NCBI RefSeq assembly: GCF_003013395.1 | Contig: NZ_PXZM01000036.1 | Coordinates: 124,001-188,000, forward strand | Direction: 5' to 3' | From: Brevibacillus fortis | GTDB taxonomy: Bacteria; Bacillota; Bacilli; Brevibacillales; Brevibacillaceae | Length of the DNA stretch: 64,000 nucleotides | Shown: in pieces, positions 34,532 through 44,500 of the stretch | Layout: each line of letters opens with the position of its first letter | Numbering within the stretch: position 1 is the first letter of the stretch | Notes under the pieces: generated by a model | The model's input: only the letters and a program-made list of their open reading frames with translations | Database searches by the model: none | Told to the model about the DNA's origin: nothing | Made by a program: the position numbers and the translations under genes

Positions 34532-34536
34532 ATGTG

Positions 34537-34565
34537 TTGACGTCAAACGAAGTTCATGATAGATT
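34537..34565 (+). promoter_or_regulatory. Sigma-A promoter of the tRNA pair
   Basis: TTGACG (34537-34542), 17-bp spacer, TAGATT (34560-34565). Placed about 60 bp before the tRNA-Tyr. Confidence 0.7.
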
Positions 34566-34623
34566 AATAAATGTCGCTTCTGGTTGAAGATAGTAGACCT
34601 AGAAGTTTGACCGCACATATTGT

Positions 34624-34708
34624 GGGGAGATAGTGAAGTGGCTAAACACGGCAGACTGTAAATCTGCTCCCTCCGGGTTCGGCGGTTCGAATCCGTCTCT
34701 CCCCACCA
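34624..34708 (+). tRNA. tRNA-Tyr (GTA)
   Basis: 85 bases with encoded CCA. Acceptor GGGGAGA pairs with TCTCCCC; the anticodon stem GCAGA/TCTGC encloses the loop with GTA at 34658-34660; a long variable arm is present, as in class II tRNA-Tyr of bacteria; the T-loop is GGTTCGAATCC. Confidence 0.96.
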
Positions 34709-34753
34709 TTGATTTTCTATCGATGATGTGCTATTTTATTCAAAGTTTCACAT

Positions 34754-34835
34754 GCCGGTGTGGCGGAATGGCAGACGCGCGCGACTCAAAATCGTGAGGG
34801 AAACCGTGGGGGTTCAAGTCCCTTCACCGGCACCA
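34754..34835 (+). tRNA. tRNA-Leu (CAA)
   Basis: 82 bases with encoded CCA. Acceptor GCCGGTG pairs with CACCGGC; D-loop TGGCGGAATGGCAGACGC; the anticodon loop CTCAAAA gives CAA at 34787-34789; a long class II variable arm follows; T-loop GGTTCAAGTCC. It reads UUG codons and lies 45 bp after tRNA-Tyr in the same transcript. Confidence 0.95.
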
Positions 34836-34849
34836 TATCAAATACGAAT

Positions 34850-34896
34850 GCACACGATCCGTGATGTTTACAGACACATGGAAAGTGTGCTTTTTT
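34850..34896 (+). terminator. Terminator after tRNA pair
   Basis: GCACAC (34850) pairs with GTGTGC (34885-34890) around a long loop, followed by T6. Confidence 0.55.
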
Positions 34897-34917
34897 AGTA
34901 TGTTGGAATACAATTCA

Positions 34918-34973
34918 AACAGCGGCGAGTCTAAGACTTGATTTTTAGGTCTTAGCTCGCCGCTGTTTCATTT
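34918..34973. terminator. Long bidirectional terminator hairpin
   Basis: Arms of about 20 bp (34918-34938 against 34949-34968, one bulged base) with an AT-rich 10-base loop. A flanking T run follows on the plus side and an A-rich stretch precedes it, so it serves both the tRNAs and the leftward acetyltransferase. Confidence 0.85.
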
Positions 34974-34995
34974 TTGGGCAACGAAAATAGCTAGG

Positions 34996-35433
34996 TTAAA
35001 AGTTCAATTCTGCAATAGTCTCGCCAAACAGAACCATGCCATTTTTTTGAAACCCGAGCGAAGCGTATAGGTTTTCGGCTGCCATATTTGCTGGGGCGTA
35101 ACCAATAACGATTTTTTGACAATCTTCCTTTGCTTTCAGCAAATCAATGACTTGCGAAATCGCAGTCCGACCGTAGCCTTGCCGTTGAAACTTCGCATCA
35201 ATTAAGAGTCTGTAAATCCAGTAGTTTCCATCGTCGGGGTCAAGTCCATACATGACAAATCCAACCATCGTTTCATCGTGGTATATGGCCAAAGGGACAA
35301 ATGTAGTTTGAAACTTTGCTTCAGCGATAGAGTAGAGATTCGGGGCAACAAACTCACTCTGTTCGGGGGTAGGTTCCAGTTCAATACACTCTTCCCAGTT
35401 CTCCAGGGTTACTTCACGAAGTGTCACAGACAT
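34996..35433 (-). CDS. GNAT N-acetyltransferase, spermine/spermidine (BltD/SpeG-like)
   Basis: A 145-residue acetyltransferase. TLREVTLENWEECIELEPTP, the strand IYHDETMVGFVMYGLDPDDG, and the acetyl-CoA-binding DAKFQRQGYGRTAI with the later PANMAAENLYASLGFQKNG match the BltD/diamine acetyltransferase pattern, which adds acetyl groups to spermidine and spermine. It points away from the NRPS locus and shares only the intergenic region with it. An amine-acetylating enzyme beside a cluster for a probably cationic peptide could also act in self-protection; that is inference. Confidence 0.83.
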   Translation of the reverse strand: MSVTLREVTLENWEECIELEPTPEQSEFVAPNLYSIAEAKFQTTFVPLAIYHDETMVGFVMYGLDPDDGNYWIYRLLIDAKFQRQGYGRTAISQVIDLLKAKEDCQKIVIGYAPANMAAENLYASLGFQKNGMVLFGETIAELNF

Positions 35434-35615
35434 CTAATCACATTCATCCTTCCAAGAGCTTGTTTTTACCAATATATTACATTTAATCCTACGTGAAAAG
35501 ACAACTAAAAGCAATAGTGTGCAAAAAAAATTTTCCATTCTATGCAGCGATAGAGTAAGGAAAAAGAGAGGGAATTCATCCAATTTTCAGAAATAACATT
35601 TTATGTAAAATTCAT

Positions 35616-35645
35616 TTGACACTATAGAAGAGTCATCTATATAGT
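35616..35645 (+). promoter_or_regulatory. Sigma-A promoter of the NRPS/PKS operon
   Basis: TTGACA (35616-35621) is followed by TATATA (35638-35643, 16-bp spacer) or the overlapping TATAGT (18-bp spacer). It leaves a leader of about 90 bases before the TTG start at 35735. The rest of 35434-35734 is AT-rich and shows no other structure. No other strong promoter is seen between the cluster genes. Confidence 0.8.
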
Positions 35646-35734
35646 TGGAATTGGAAGTATATGTAATAAGAAAGATTTTTTACCACGCTCGAATTGTGAT
35701 TACATCTGCACAATTCCGAAAGGGGGGATATGCA

Positions 35735-38700
35735 TTGCGCCAGGATAAGAAGCAATCGAAGGTGGGATATCCTTTAAGTCATCCACAAAAGCGTATCTGG
35801 TATACGGAAAAATTACATCCTCATCTCCCTGTCCATACGTTAGGGGGGATGGTGAGGGTTCAAGGAAAGGTGAAACTGGATGTACTAGAAGCGGCCATTC
35901 ACCTGTTCATTCAAAAGAACGATGCTTTACGACTCAACTATCAGGAGGAAGAGACAGTCCTTCAGTTTGTTGGAGAGTACGAACCACAGCCATTGCAGGT
36001 GTTTGATTTCAGACGGGAACCGAATGCCCCTGATCGGTGCAGACAATTTATGCAAACTTTGTTTGAAAAGCCGTTTTCCATCGGACAGGAGCCTTTGTCC
36101 TACTTTGGTCTGATTCAACTGAGTGACGAAGAATCGGGGTATTTTGTAAAGTTGCACCATTTGATTGCTGATGGTTGGTCCATCTCCATTATGACAGAAC
36201 AAATTGCTCAATTTTATGACACGTTGCTGGCAGGCGGTAGCGTTCATGTAGGAGATGAACACGCTTATCAAGCTTTTGTCGACAGGGAGCATGCCTATTC
36301 TCTGTCTGAGAGATTTGAAAAGGACAAGCGATACTGGCGGGACAAGTTTCAGAGCTTGCCCGTGATCACGACATTACAAAAGGCAACAGATACTACCGAA
36401 GGCAAGCGCAAAGTGTATTCATTCAACCGCGAAGATTCGACAAGAATACGCGAGTTTGCAAACCAGATGAAATGCTCGCTAAATTCCTTGTTTGTGGCTC
36501 TCGTGAGTCTTTACCTTCAGCGTTGTACGAGGCAAGAAGAAATTGTGATTGGTACGCCGCTGTTAAACCGTTCAGGCAAAGTGGAGCGAAAAATATTCGG
36601 GATGTTCACAAGCACCATGCCATTTCGTTTGGCAGTTCCGATGGAAATGGATGCTCTCGATTATGTCAAATATGTCAACAGGGAATTGACTTCCTGTTTT
36701 TTTCACCAAAAATATCCCTACGATTTGCTGGCTCAAGAGTTGGAATTGAAGAAACATGGCTATGAAAGCCTGTTTCAGATTTGTGTAAATTATTACAGCA
36801 CGCAGCTGCCCTTCACCATTGGCGGATACCCCGTGACGAATGAGGAGTTTTATAACGGTCACCAATTGTACTCGCTCCAAGTAATTATCAGGGAATGGGC
36901 AACAGATGAACGATTGACGCTGGAATTGGATTATAAGATCGCCGAGTACACAGAAGATGATGTTGACCAGATAGCGGATCATCTCGTAAGACTGCTCAAT
37001 CAAATGATCGCGAATCCAGAAGTTCCGCTTTCCAATCTGAACTTCCTTGCTGACGAAGAGTTGGCACTACAACTCAAAGCGTGGAACGATACAGCGGCTT
37101 CCTATCCCAGCCAGAAGACGGTTGTCCAGTTGTTTGAAGAGCAGGTAAAACGCTCGCCACAGGGAGTTGCATTGGAGTCAGAGGGGCGGATGCTGACGTT
37201 TCAGGAACTGCATGATCAAGTAAATCGACTAGCTCAGTCGTTGCGAAACCGAGGAGTTGGCCCTGGAGTAATTGTCGCACTGCTGGCAGATCATTCGCCA
37301 GAGATGATAATCGGGCTGCTGGGAGTGCTAAAAGCTGGCGGTGCTTACCTACCGATTGACCCTCAACTTCCTTCTCAGCGCATCGAATATTTGCTGTCTG
37401 ATTCTGGAGCGGATCTGTTGCTTCGTCACACCACTCGAACAGATGCGATTTCGTGGTCCAAAGAGATCCTAGAGCTTGGTGATTCATCCCTGTATCGCAA
37501 TGATGGCGCAATCCTGGAATCGGTTAATCAGCCAGATGATTTGGCCTACGTTATATATACATCAGGCTCTACCGGAAATCCGAAGGGGGTCATGGTTACT
37601 CATCGGGGGTTAGTCAACTACATATGGTGGGCAAAAGACCGCTATCTTACCAGTCCTGATGAAGCCTTTGCTTTTTATTCTTCAGTGGCATTTGATTTGA
37701 CGGTGACGTCCATTTTTTGTCCGTTGATAAAGGGAAATCGGATGGTGATCTATCCGCACTCCGATTCAGAATTTGTGTTATCTCGCATCTTTAGCGACGG
37801 ACGCTCCCATGTTGTAAAGCTGACACCTGCCCATCTGTTTTTGCTGCAAGAAATCGCTCTGCCTTGTACTACGGTAAAGAGAGTGATTGTGGGCGGCGAG
37901 GACTTGAAGGTGAGCATGGCTCGGGGGATTCATGCGAAATGGAACGGACAAATCGAAATTCTCAATGAGTATGGCCCTACTGAGACTGTAGTCGGTTGCA
38001 TGATCTATCAATACGATCCAGAGACCGATGTCGAGGGTTCTGTGCCGATTGGACATCCGATCAGTAACGTGCAGCTCTACGTACTGGATTCATATGGGAA
38101 ACCAATCCCGATCGGAACGACAGGAGAGCTGTTCATTTCGGGAGATAGCATGGCACGGGGGTATTTTAACCGCGAGGAATTGACGCAAGAGCGATTCTTA
38201 CCTGATCCGTTTCAACCAGGCAAAATGATGTATAAGACGGGCGATCTGGTTCGCTATCGGCCAAATGGAGTCATGGAGTATCTGGGGCGGGCTGATTATC
38301 AGGTGAAGATTCATGGTTACCGCATTGAATTGGGGGAAATTGAGCAGCAGCTCCTTAGCCATCCATCTGTGCGTGAGGCGGTGGTGATCGATCGGATAGA
38401 TACGTGGGGGCGTAAGTACCTTTGTGCTTACTTGATTACGGAAACAGCTTTCCAGGAGAAAGAGCTGCGCGAGGAACTGGCACGACGATTGCCCACGTAC
38501 ATGATCCCTTCGCAAATCATGCAGCTTGAACAATTTCCACTGACCTCAAATGGCAAGGTGGATCGCAAGCAGCTACCTGAACCTGTTATCGAGCGGATGG
38601 GTGCGGAGGAAGCGACCACTCCTCGTGACGAGTTTGACAAGCTATTGGTTGAGGTGTATGAGGGCGTACTCGGTCATTCACCACTTGGACTGCATGACCC

Positions 38701-40240
38701 CTTTTCCCAACTAGGGGGGGATTCGATCAAGGCGATTCAAGTTTCCTATCGATTGCATCAGCGAGGAATCAAGATTCCGGTGAGAGACATTTTGCTCTAT
38801 GACACGATCGCAGAACTAAAAGCGAGTAGGGACTGGAACTGGGAAGTGGAGCGGATCTCGCAGGAGCCGTGTACTGGCGAGTTGCCGCTGTCACCGATTA
38901 TTTCTTGGTTTCTGTCACAACATTTCCGCAATGCTGATCATTGGAACCAGTCGTTACTCCTTGAAAGCAAGGAAAAGATTACGCTGGAAGAATTTGAAGC
39001 AAGTCTGTCTGCGCTAGTCCATCATCACGATTGTCTACGTCTGAATTACTCTGCAAAAGATGGGAAGCTCTTTTACAATGAGCGCCACCTTACCAGTAGT
39101 GTGTCGGTAACTCGCATCGATTTGTCATCCTTACCGCAAGACGAGCAGGAGCGTAAAATGCTTGAGGCGATGAGAGCTTGTGCTGCTAGCTTCAACTTGG
39201 AAGAATCGCTTCTTTTTACCGGCTGTCTATTTGAATGCGGTCCCGATAAGCCACAGCGATTGTTTCTGACGGCCCATCATCTTGTTGTAGACGGTGTCTC
39301 CTGGAGGATTCTCCTGGAAGACTTGATGAGTGCCTTGTCCTGCGTAAAACGTAATGAGCCTATCGTCCTGCCGGAGAAAACACATTCGATGCAAGCATGG
39401 CTACAGGAGGTTTCCGCCTTCTACCAGTCAGAACAGCCAATCAAAGAAAAAGCGTATTGGGACATGGTTTCCATCCCGGCAGATAAACTTCCAACTGATC
39501 ACGATCTTGGCGAAGACTTGGTTGAAAACAGCGCTACATCTACGCGCACACTTTCAGCCGAGGTAACGTCACAGTTGTTGACAATGGCTAACCGAATGTT
39601 CAACACGGTTCCGCAAGACCTGCTGGTAGCGGCACTTACCCGGACATTGCGCGATGTGTTTAAGAGAGAACGTCTCTTGCTGGAAATGGAATCGCACGGG
39701 CGTGAGTCCTCTATTCATGCGATGAACGTAACCAGAACGGTAGGGTGGTTTACGAGCATGTATCCTGTGCTGATCGAAACGAATTCAACCAATCGGACTG
39801 ATCATCTGAAAGAGGTAAAGGAGAAATTACGACAGATTCCAATGGGTGGACTTGGGTTTGGGTGGCTGCATCCTCATCAGCTAGAAGCAGAGGAAAAATC
39901 CCATGTTCGATTCAACTATCTGGGTTCCGTTGATAATCAACCGACAGATGATCTGGTACTGGTGGGAGGAAACTTGACAGTTGATGCTGGAGCGGGTAAC
40001 CATTTGACAGCACTGCTTGACGTGGCTGCACTCATTCGGCAAGGAGAACTTCAGGTTTCTGTTACGTACAGCTTGCAAAAGTATCGCAAGGAGACGATGG
40101 AGAAGCTGCTGGAGTCGTTTAGCAATGAATTGGAACAGCTCATTGATCATTGCTGCCGTCAGGAGGCCCCTGAATTTACTCCATCGGATTTTGAAGATGT
40201 TGAATTGACACAGAAAGAACTGGATTTGCTTCTCGGATAA
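35735..40240 (+). CDS. NRPS1: starter module Cstart-A(Asn)-T-E
   Basis: Loading module, 1,501 residues. TTG 35735 has AGGGGGG 7 bp upstream. The first condensation domain (about 15-440; HHLIADG near 141) has the lipoinitiation look of starter C domains (PLSHPQKRIWYTEKLHP, NDALRL), so a fatty acyl group is probably put on the first residue. The A domain (about 462-949; TSGSTGNPKG near 610) has the code DLTKIGEVGK, one change from the known Asn code DLTKLGEVGK. T domain Ser near 997 in LGGDSI. The C-terminal epimerase (about 1047-1470) has HHLVVDGVSW, MESHGRE, TVGWFTSMYPV and VRFNYLG. Product on the T domain: N-acyl-D-Asn. The tail DFEDVELTQKELDLL looks like a COM-type donor for NRPS2. Confidence 0.9.
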   Translation: MRQDKKQSKVGYPLSHPQKRIWYTEKLHPHLPVHTLGGMVRVQGKVKLDVLEAAIHLFIQKNDALRLNYQEEETVLQFVGEYEPQPLQVFDFRREPNAPDRCRQFMQTLFEKPFSIGQEPLSYFGLIQLSDEESGYFVKLHHLIADGWSISIMTEQIAQFYDTLLAGGSVHVGDEHAYQAFVDREHAYSLSERFEKDKRYWRDKFQSLPVITTLQKATDTTEGKRKVYSFNREDSTRIREFANQMKCSLNSLFVALVSLYLQRCTRQEEIVIGTPLLNRSGKVERKIFGMFTSTMPFRLAVPMEMDALDYVKYVNRELTSCFFHQKYPYDLLAQELELKKHGYESLFQICVNYYSTQLPFTIGGYPVTNEEFYNGHQLYSLQVIIREWATDERLTLELDYKIAEYTEDDVDQIADHLVRLLNQMIANPEVPLSNLNFLADEELALQLKAWNDTAASYPSQKTVVQLFEEQVKRSPQGVALESEGRMLTFQELHDQVNRLAQSLRNRGVGPGVIVALLADHSPEMIIGLLGVLKAGGAYLPIDPQLPSQRIEYLLSDSGADLLLRHTTRTDAISWSKEILELGDSSLYRNDGAILESVNQPDDLAYVIYTSGSTGNPKGVMVTHRGLVNYIWWAKDRYLTSPDEAFAFYSSVAFDLTVTSIFCPLIKGNRMVIYPHSDSEFVLSRIFSDGRSHVVKLTPAHLFLLQEIALPCTTVKRVIVGGEDLKVSMARGIHAKWNGQIEILNEYGPTETVVGCMIYQYDPETDVEGSVPIGHPISNVQLYVLDSYGKPIPIGTTGELFISGDSMARGYFNREELTQERFLPDPFQPGKMMYKTGDLVRYRPNGVMEYLGRADYQVKIHGYRIELGEIEQQLLSHPSVREAVVIDRIDTWGRKYLCAYLITETAFQEKELREELARRLPTYMIPSQIMQLEQFPLTSNGKVDRKQLPEPVIERMGAEEATTPRDEFDKLLVEVYEGVLGHSPLGLHDPFSQLGGDSIKAIQVSYRLHQRGIKIPVRDILLYDTIAELKASRDWNWEVERISQEPCTGELPLSPIISWFLSQHFRNADHWNQSLLLESKEKITLEEFEASLSALVHHHDCLRLNYSAKDGKLFYNERHLTSSVSVTRIDLSSLPQDEQERKMLEAMRACAASFNLEESLLFTGCLFECGPDKPQRLFLTAHHLVVDGVSWRILLEDLMSALSCVKRNEPIVLPEKTHSMQAWLQEVSAFYQSEQPIKEKAYWDMVSIPADKLPTDHDLGEDLVENSATSTRTLSAEVTSQLLTMANRMFNTVPQDLLVAALTRTLRDVFKRERLLLEMESHGRESSIHAMNVTRTVGWFTSMYPVLIETNSTNRTDHLKEVKEKLRQIPMGGLGFGWLHPHQLEAEEKSHVRFNYLGSVDNQPTDDLVLVGGNLTVDAGAGNHLTALLDVAALIRQGELQVSVTYSLQKYRKETMEKLLESFSNELEQLIDHCCRQEAPEFTPSDFEDVELTQKELDLLLG

Positions 40241-40292
40241 CAAGCGAATCGCATGATTGAACGAGTGTTTAAGAATGACTGGAGGGATTACG

Positions 40293-41540
40293 TTGAGTGT
40301 TAAAGTATTAATGGGAAAAAAAGGATTTGAGGAGTTTGCAACAATTGTCGGCTTTACAGAAGCCGAGAAGGAAGAACGAAGTGCTTTACTGGAGCAGTCT
40401 TATATGCCATTTAAGGTGACTCGCTATTATGCTGAGTTGATTGCGAGTCAGACAGAGCCTTATCGTACCCAGATGATCAATATCGTGCTTCCGCCTCCGG
40501 GAGAAAAACCCTATAAAGGCCGCTTTGATCCTTATGGAAACAAGTCGTACCGTCAGGATGAAACAGCTTTCCTGCAACACAAATACAAAAAGACATTGTT
40601 GCTTCACATCGATGACTTTTGTATTGCCAACTGCCAGTTCTGCTATAAAGTGAATGAAATCCGCCATGAGGATATTGGATACACCAATATTATGGAAAAA
40701 GCAGAAAGGGCAGTGCAGTATCTGGAAGCTCATCCGTACATCGATAACGTCCTCTTTACCGGTGGAGATCCAGCTTCTTTCCGTAAAAGCTCTGACTTAA
40801 TCAAGCTGATTAGTACTCTTTTGAGTGTGAAGAGTATTCGACTCGTTCGCTTTGCAACCAAGGCTTTGGCCTATGATCCTGCTCGTTTTCTTGACGGAGA
40901 GCTGCTATCGTTTTTTGACCAAGTTAGACAGACACCTGGCAAGCAGGTAAGTGTGATTTCCCAGTTCAACCATCCTGGGGAAATAAGCGACGTTTCAATC
41001 CAAGCAACGCAAGCTCTGCTATCCGTCGGCGTACAGATTCGTGGACAGCCTGCCATCATTCGTGGAGTTAACGATTCTGTCGAAACCTTGATCGACTTGC
41101 AGCGCAAGTTTCTCGACAATCGAATCATTTCGTATTATTTGACAGTATTTATGCCAGTCAGGGGAGTCGAGCAGTATGCCATTCCACTGGATGAGGCTTT
41201 CCGGAATGTGGCCGAGTCCAAACGCAATCTGGGTGGTTTGGAGAAAAAAGGAGTACTTCTTACTTCACATGACTTTGGAAAATTAGAGATTTGCGGTTTT
41301 TATCCTACAGCTGAGCGTCCTGAAAAAATTATTTTGAAATGGCATCAAGCGGTGGGACCAGACTATCTTCCAGAGCGGTTGAAGGAATTAATCCCAACCC
41401 GTTCAGAAGACCTGATGATTTTGGACTACAAACAGGGAGAGATGTTCTGTCTCGACCATGTGTTCAAACACAATGGATTGCCGTACGTGAGTGCAGATGG
41501 GGAGATTGTGGAAAACCTGCCGAGTGAAGCTGTTCGGTAA
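40293..41540 (+). CDS. KamA-like radical SAM/PLP aminomutase
   Basis: A radical S-adenosylmethionine enzyme of the lysine 2,3-aminomutase family, which moves an alpha-amino group to the beta carbon using PLP. The cluster motif is CIANCQFC (CxxxCxxC, Cys near 110, 114 and 117); the SAM-side motif is LFTGGDP (about 151-157); and the Lys in HDFGK (near 330) is where KamA has its PLP Lys (usually GGGGK). That PLP loop differs from lysine, glutamate and arginine aminomutases, so the substrate is open. TTG 40293 has TGGAGGG 6 bp upstream; the longer frame from 40257 has no ribosome site. It lies between NRPS1 and NRPS2, and so probably supplies a beta-amino acid to the line. Confidence 0.87.
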   Translation: MSVKVLMGKKGFEEFATIVGFTEAEKEERSALLEQSYMPFKVTRYYAELIASQTEPYRTQMINIVLPPPGEKPYKGRFDPYGNKSYRQDETAFLQHKYKKTLLLHIDDFCIANCQFCYKVNEIRHEDIGYTNIMEKAERAVQYLEAHPYIDNVLFTGGDPASFRKSSDLIKLISTLLSVKSIRLVRFATKALAYDPARFLDGELLSFFDQVRQTPGKQVSVISQFNHPGEISDVSIQATQALLSVGVQIRGQPAIIRGVNDSVETLIDLQRKFLDNRIISYYLTVFMPVRGVEQYAIPLDEAFRNVAESKRNLGGLEKKGVLLTSHDFGKLEICGFYPTAERPEKIILKWHQAVGPDYLPERLKELIPTRSEDLMILDYKQGEMFCLDHVFKHNGLPYVSADGEIVENLPSEAVR

Positions 41541-41561
41541 GGGAGTCAGGAGAGAAGAATT

Positions 41562-44500
41562 GTGATGAACAAGATCGACAAAAACAATATAGCTGACATT
41601 TTGCCGTTAAGTCCAACGCAGGAGGGCATGCTGTTTTACTACCGACTCCAACAGGATTCCAAGCTGTATTTCGAACAGCATCGGCTAACCCTTCGGGGCA
41701 AGTTTCAGCTGGAGTTGTTTACTCAGGCTGTTAAGATGGCGATTGAGGCCAATGAAATGCTTCGTACGGTTTTTCGCTGGGAGGGGCTTCAAGCCCCTGT
41801 CCAGTTGATTCTCAAGCAAAAGACACTGGAGATTCCTTATTTCGATTGGAGCGAGTTACCATCTACAGAGCGGGAAAGAAAACTGTCTGCCTTGTTGTCA
41901 CAGGACAAGCAAACGCCCTTCACGCTTGAGTTGGGCAATACCATTCGCATTCAAGTAGTAAGGATGGAGTTGTATCGTTATGAAGTCATTTGGTCGTTTC
42001 ATCACATTCTCATGGACGGGTGGAGTTCCGGCATTCTCCTAAGAGAGATATTTACAGTATATGGTCAATTGTGCTCGGGGCTGTCCCCTGCCATCAAACA
42101 GAAGGCGAAATACAAGGACTATCTGCGTTTTCTTAAAGAAGCCTCGAAAGAACAATCATTATCGTATTGGAAAGACTCTTTACAAGGAATTAGCTCTCCT
42201 ACACCGCTTCCATATATGCGGGATCGTAACGAAGAGCAGCGGTATTCTTCTTACCATCTTCGGCTCAGTCGAACGCTTACGGAGACATTGGAGGAAACAT
42301 CCAAGCGTTACCGCGTGACAATTAGCACACTGTTGCAAGCTGCATGGGGTATTTTGCTGCAAAAATACAGCGATACGCGGGATGCTCTTTTTGAAGTGGC
42401 GTACGCCGGACGTCCTGCCCATCTTACCGGAGTAGAGGAAATCGTCGGCCTCTTCATCAAGACGTATCCGCTCCGGGTCAAACGGACAGAAACGACAACA
42501 GTCAAAGATCTGCTAGGTGTCATGACGGAAGAACAGCACCAGATGGCCCCGCATTTGTACGTGCCAGCAGTTGAGTTGAAAAACTGCTCAGAGATGGACG
42601 CACAAACCCCGTTGGCACACAGCTTGTTCGTTTTCCAAAACTATCCCATCGACAAGACGCTGGCCGGATTGGAACTTGACTTCGAGCTGGAGAATATCAC
42701 TTCACATGAAACAACCGATTATCCAATGGTGCTGGAAGTAACACCAGGTGATGAATGGACAGTCCATGTCAACTACCAGGCATGGAAGTTTCAAGCGAAG
42801 GAAATCGAAAGCCTAGCGCTTCACTATCAGAGCCTTCTCGAGCAGATTGCGGCTGATCCGGATCAAGAGATTCGTGATCTTACCTTGCTCAGTGATCGTG
42901 AGCGGCACGAGATGATCGAGGAACAGATGAAAGTCGTGCCAGTTCCAAGTAACTACTGCGTACACGAGTTGATTGATCAAGCGGCAGAAAAAGCTCCCGA
43001 TGCAATAGCTCTTGTACAAGGAAAGCAGACTGTGACCTACAAGGAGTTACAGGAGCAAGCGAACCGCCTGTCTTGGGCTCTGCAAAAGGAGGTGACAGAT
43101 GCAGGTCGACCGATAGTTATCATGTGTGATCGTTCCCCTGAAATGATTACTGCACTGCTGGCTATCCTCAAAACTGGTTGTTATTATGTCCCGCTTGATC
43201 CAGACTTGCCGAAAGCGCGAATCGAACAGATCGTAAGCCAGATTCAGCCTATTCTGATTGTGACAGAGGGCAGCTATCTGGAACTCGTCGCTGATTTGCA
43301 AACACGGGTGTTTCGTCTGGATGAACCAGCAAGCTGGGCACAGGAGTTAACGCAAACACCACAGCGAAAAGCGGCGCCTTCGAGTACTGCGTATGCTATC
43401 TTTACTTCTGGTTCGACAGGTACGCCAAAAGGTGTGCGTGTAAAGCATGATCAATTAATCAACGCTCTTTGGTGGCACATCGAATTTGTCGGGTTCTCTG
43501 AGCAGACGAGAACAATGCAAATCGCCACGCTGACTTTTGACGCATCGGTTGTCGAGATTTTCTGCACACTGATCAGCGGCGGTACCCTTTGCTTGTTGCA
43601 GCGACATGAAAACAAGTCCCCGCAAAAGCTCGCGGCCGCCATCGAGAGCCAACAAGCAAACGTGATACTCGTTGTCCCTACGATGTATCACGCTTTGCTT
43701 GACCACGTGGCTGACGGCTCGCTGGATTCGATTCAAAAAGTGCTGTGTACAGGAGAGATGCTGTCTTCTTCGTTAGTGGAACGACATGCAGCTTTGCTGC
43801 CTCAAGCGCAGATGTACAACTTGTATGGCCCAACGGAAAATAGTATCTCAGCATCTGGGTATTGTGTACCACGACAAGGGCCTTTTGAAAACCCGCTTCC
43901 GATTGGATATCCGAGTTACAACGTTCGTGTCTTTCTTCTGGACCAAGATTTTCATCTATTGCCCAAAGGGGTAATGGGGGAAATGTACGTAGGCGGGATG
44001 GGGGTAACGGAAGGATACATCGCTGACGAGGAAAGAACCAGAGCGAACTATCTACTGACCCCATATGGCAGGCTTTATCGTACAGGCGACTTGGCTTGCT
44101 GGACAGATGAAGGACATCTGCAATATTTTGGTCGCAAGGATTTCCAGATCAAGATTCGCGGCAACCGCGTTGAATTGGAGGAAATTGAAGCTGTCCTGCG
44201 CCGTCAGCCTGGTGTCCGGGAAGCAGCGGTAGTGGCCATTCAGGAGTCAAAGCGCGATCCTTATTTGGTTGCATGCTTGGTTGCGATGCATCCGATTGAG
44301 GAACACGTTCTGCGAGAAGCATTGCTGACTTATCTGCCTGACTACATGCTACCTGCCTTTTTTGTCCATCTTGATGGGTTGCCTCGGACGCAGAGTGGCA
44401 AAGTAGACAAGACTGCTTTGCAACGTCTGGATTACACGCAGTATCGCACGGGAAAGGAAGAGGCCCCGGCAGATGAACTTGAGCAGCAATTGGCGCAAAT

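Noticed and set aside
34618..34836. tRNA-anchored integrated element with attachment repeats
   Set aside because: No integrase, no repeat of the tRNA 3' ends and no phage genes occur in the window; only the proximity of the NRPS cluster is noted.
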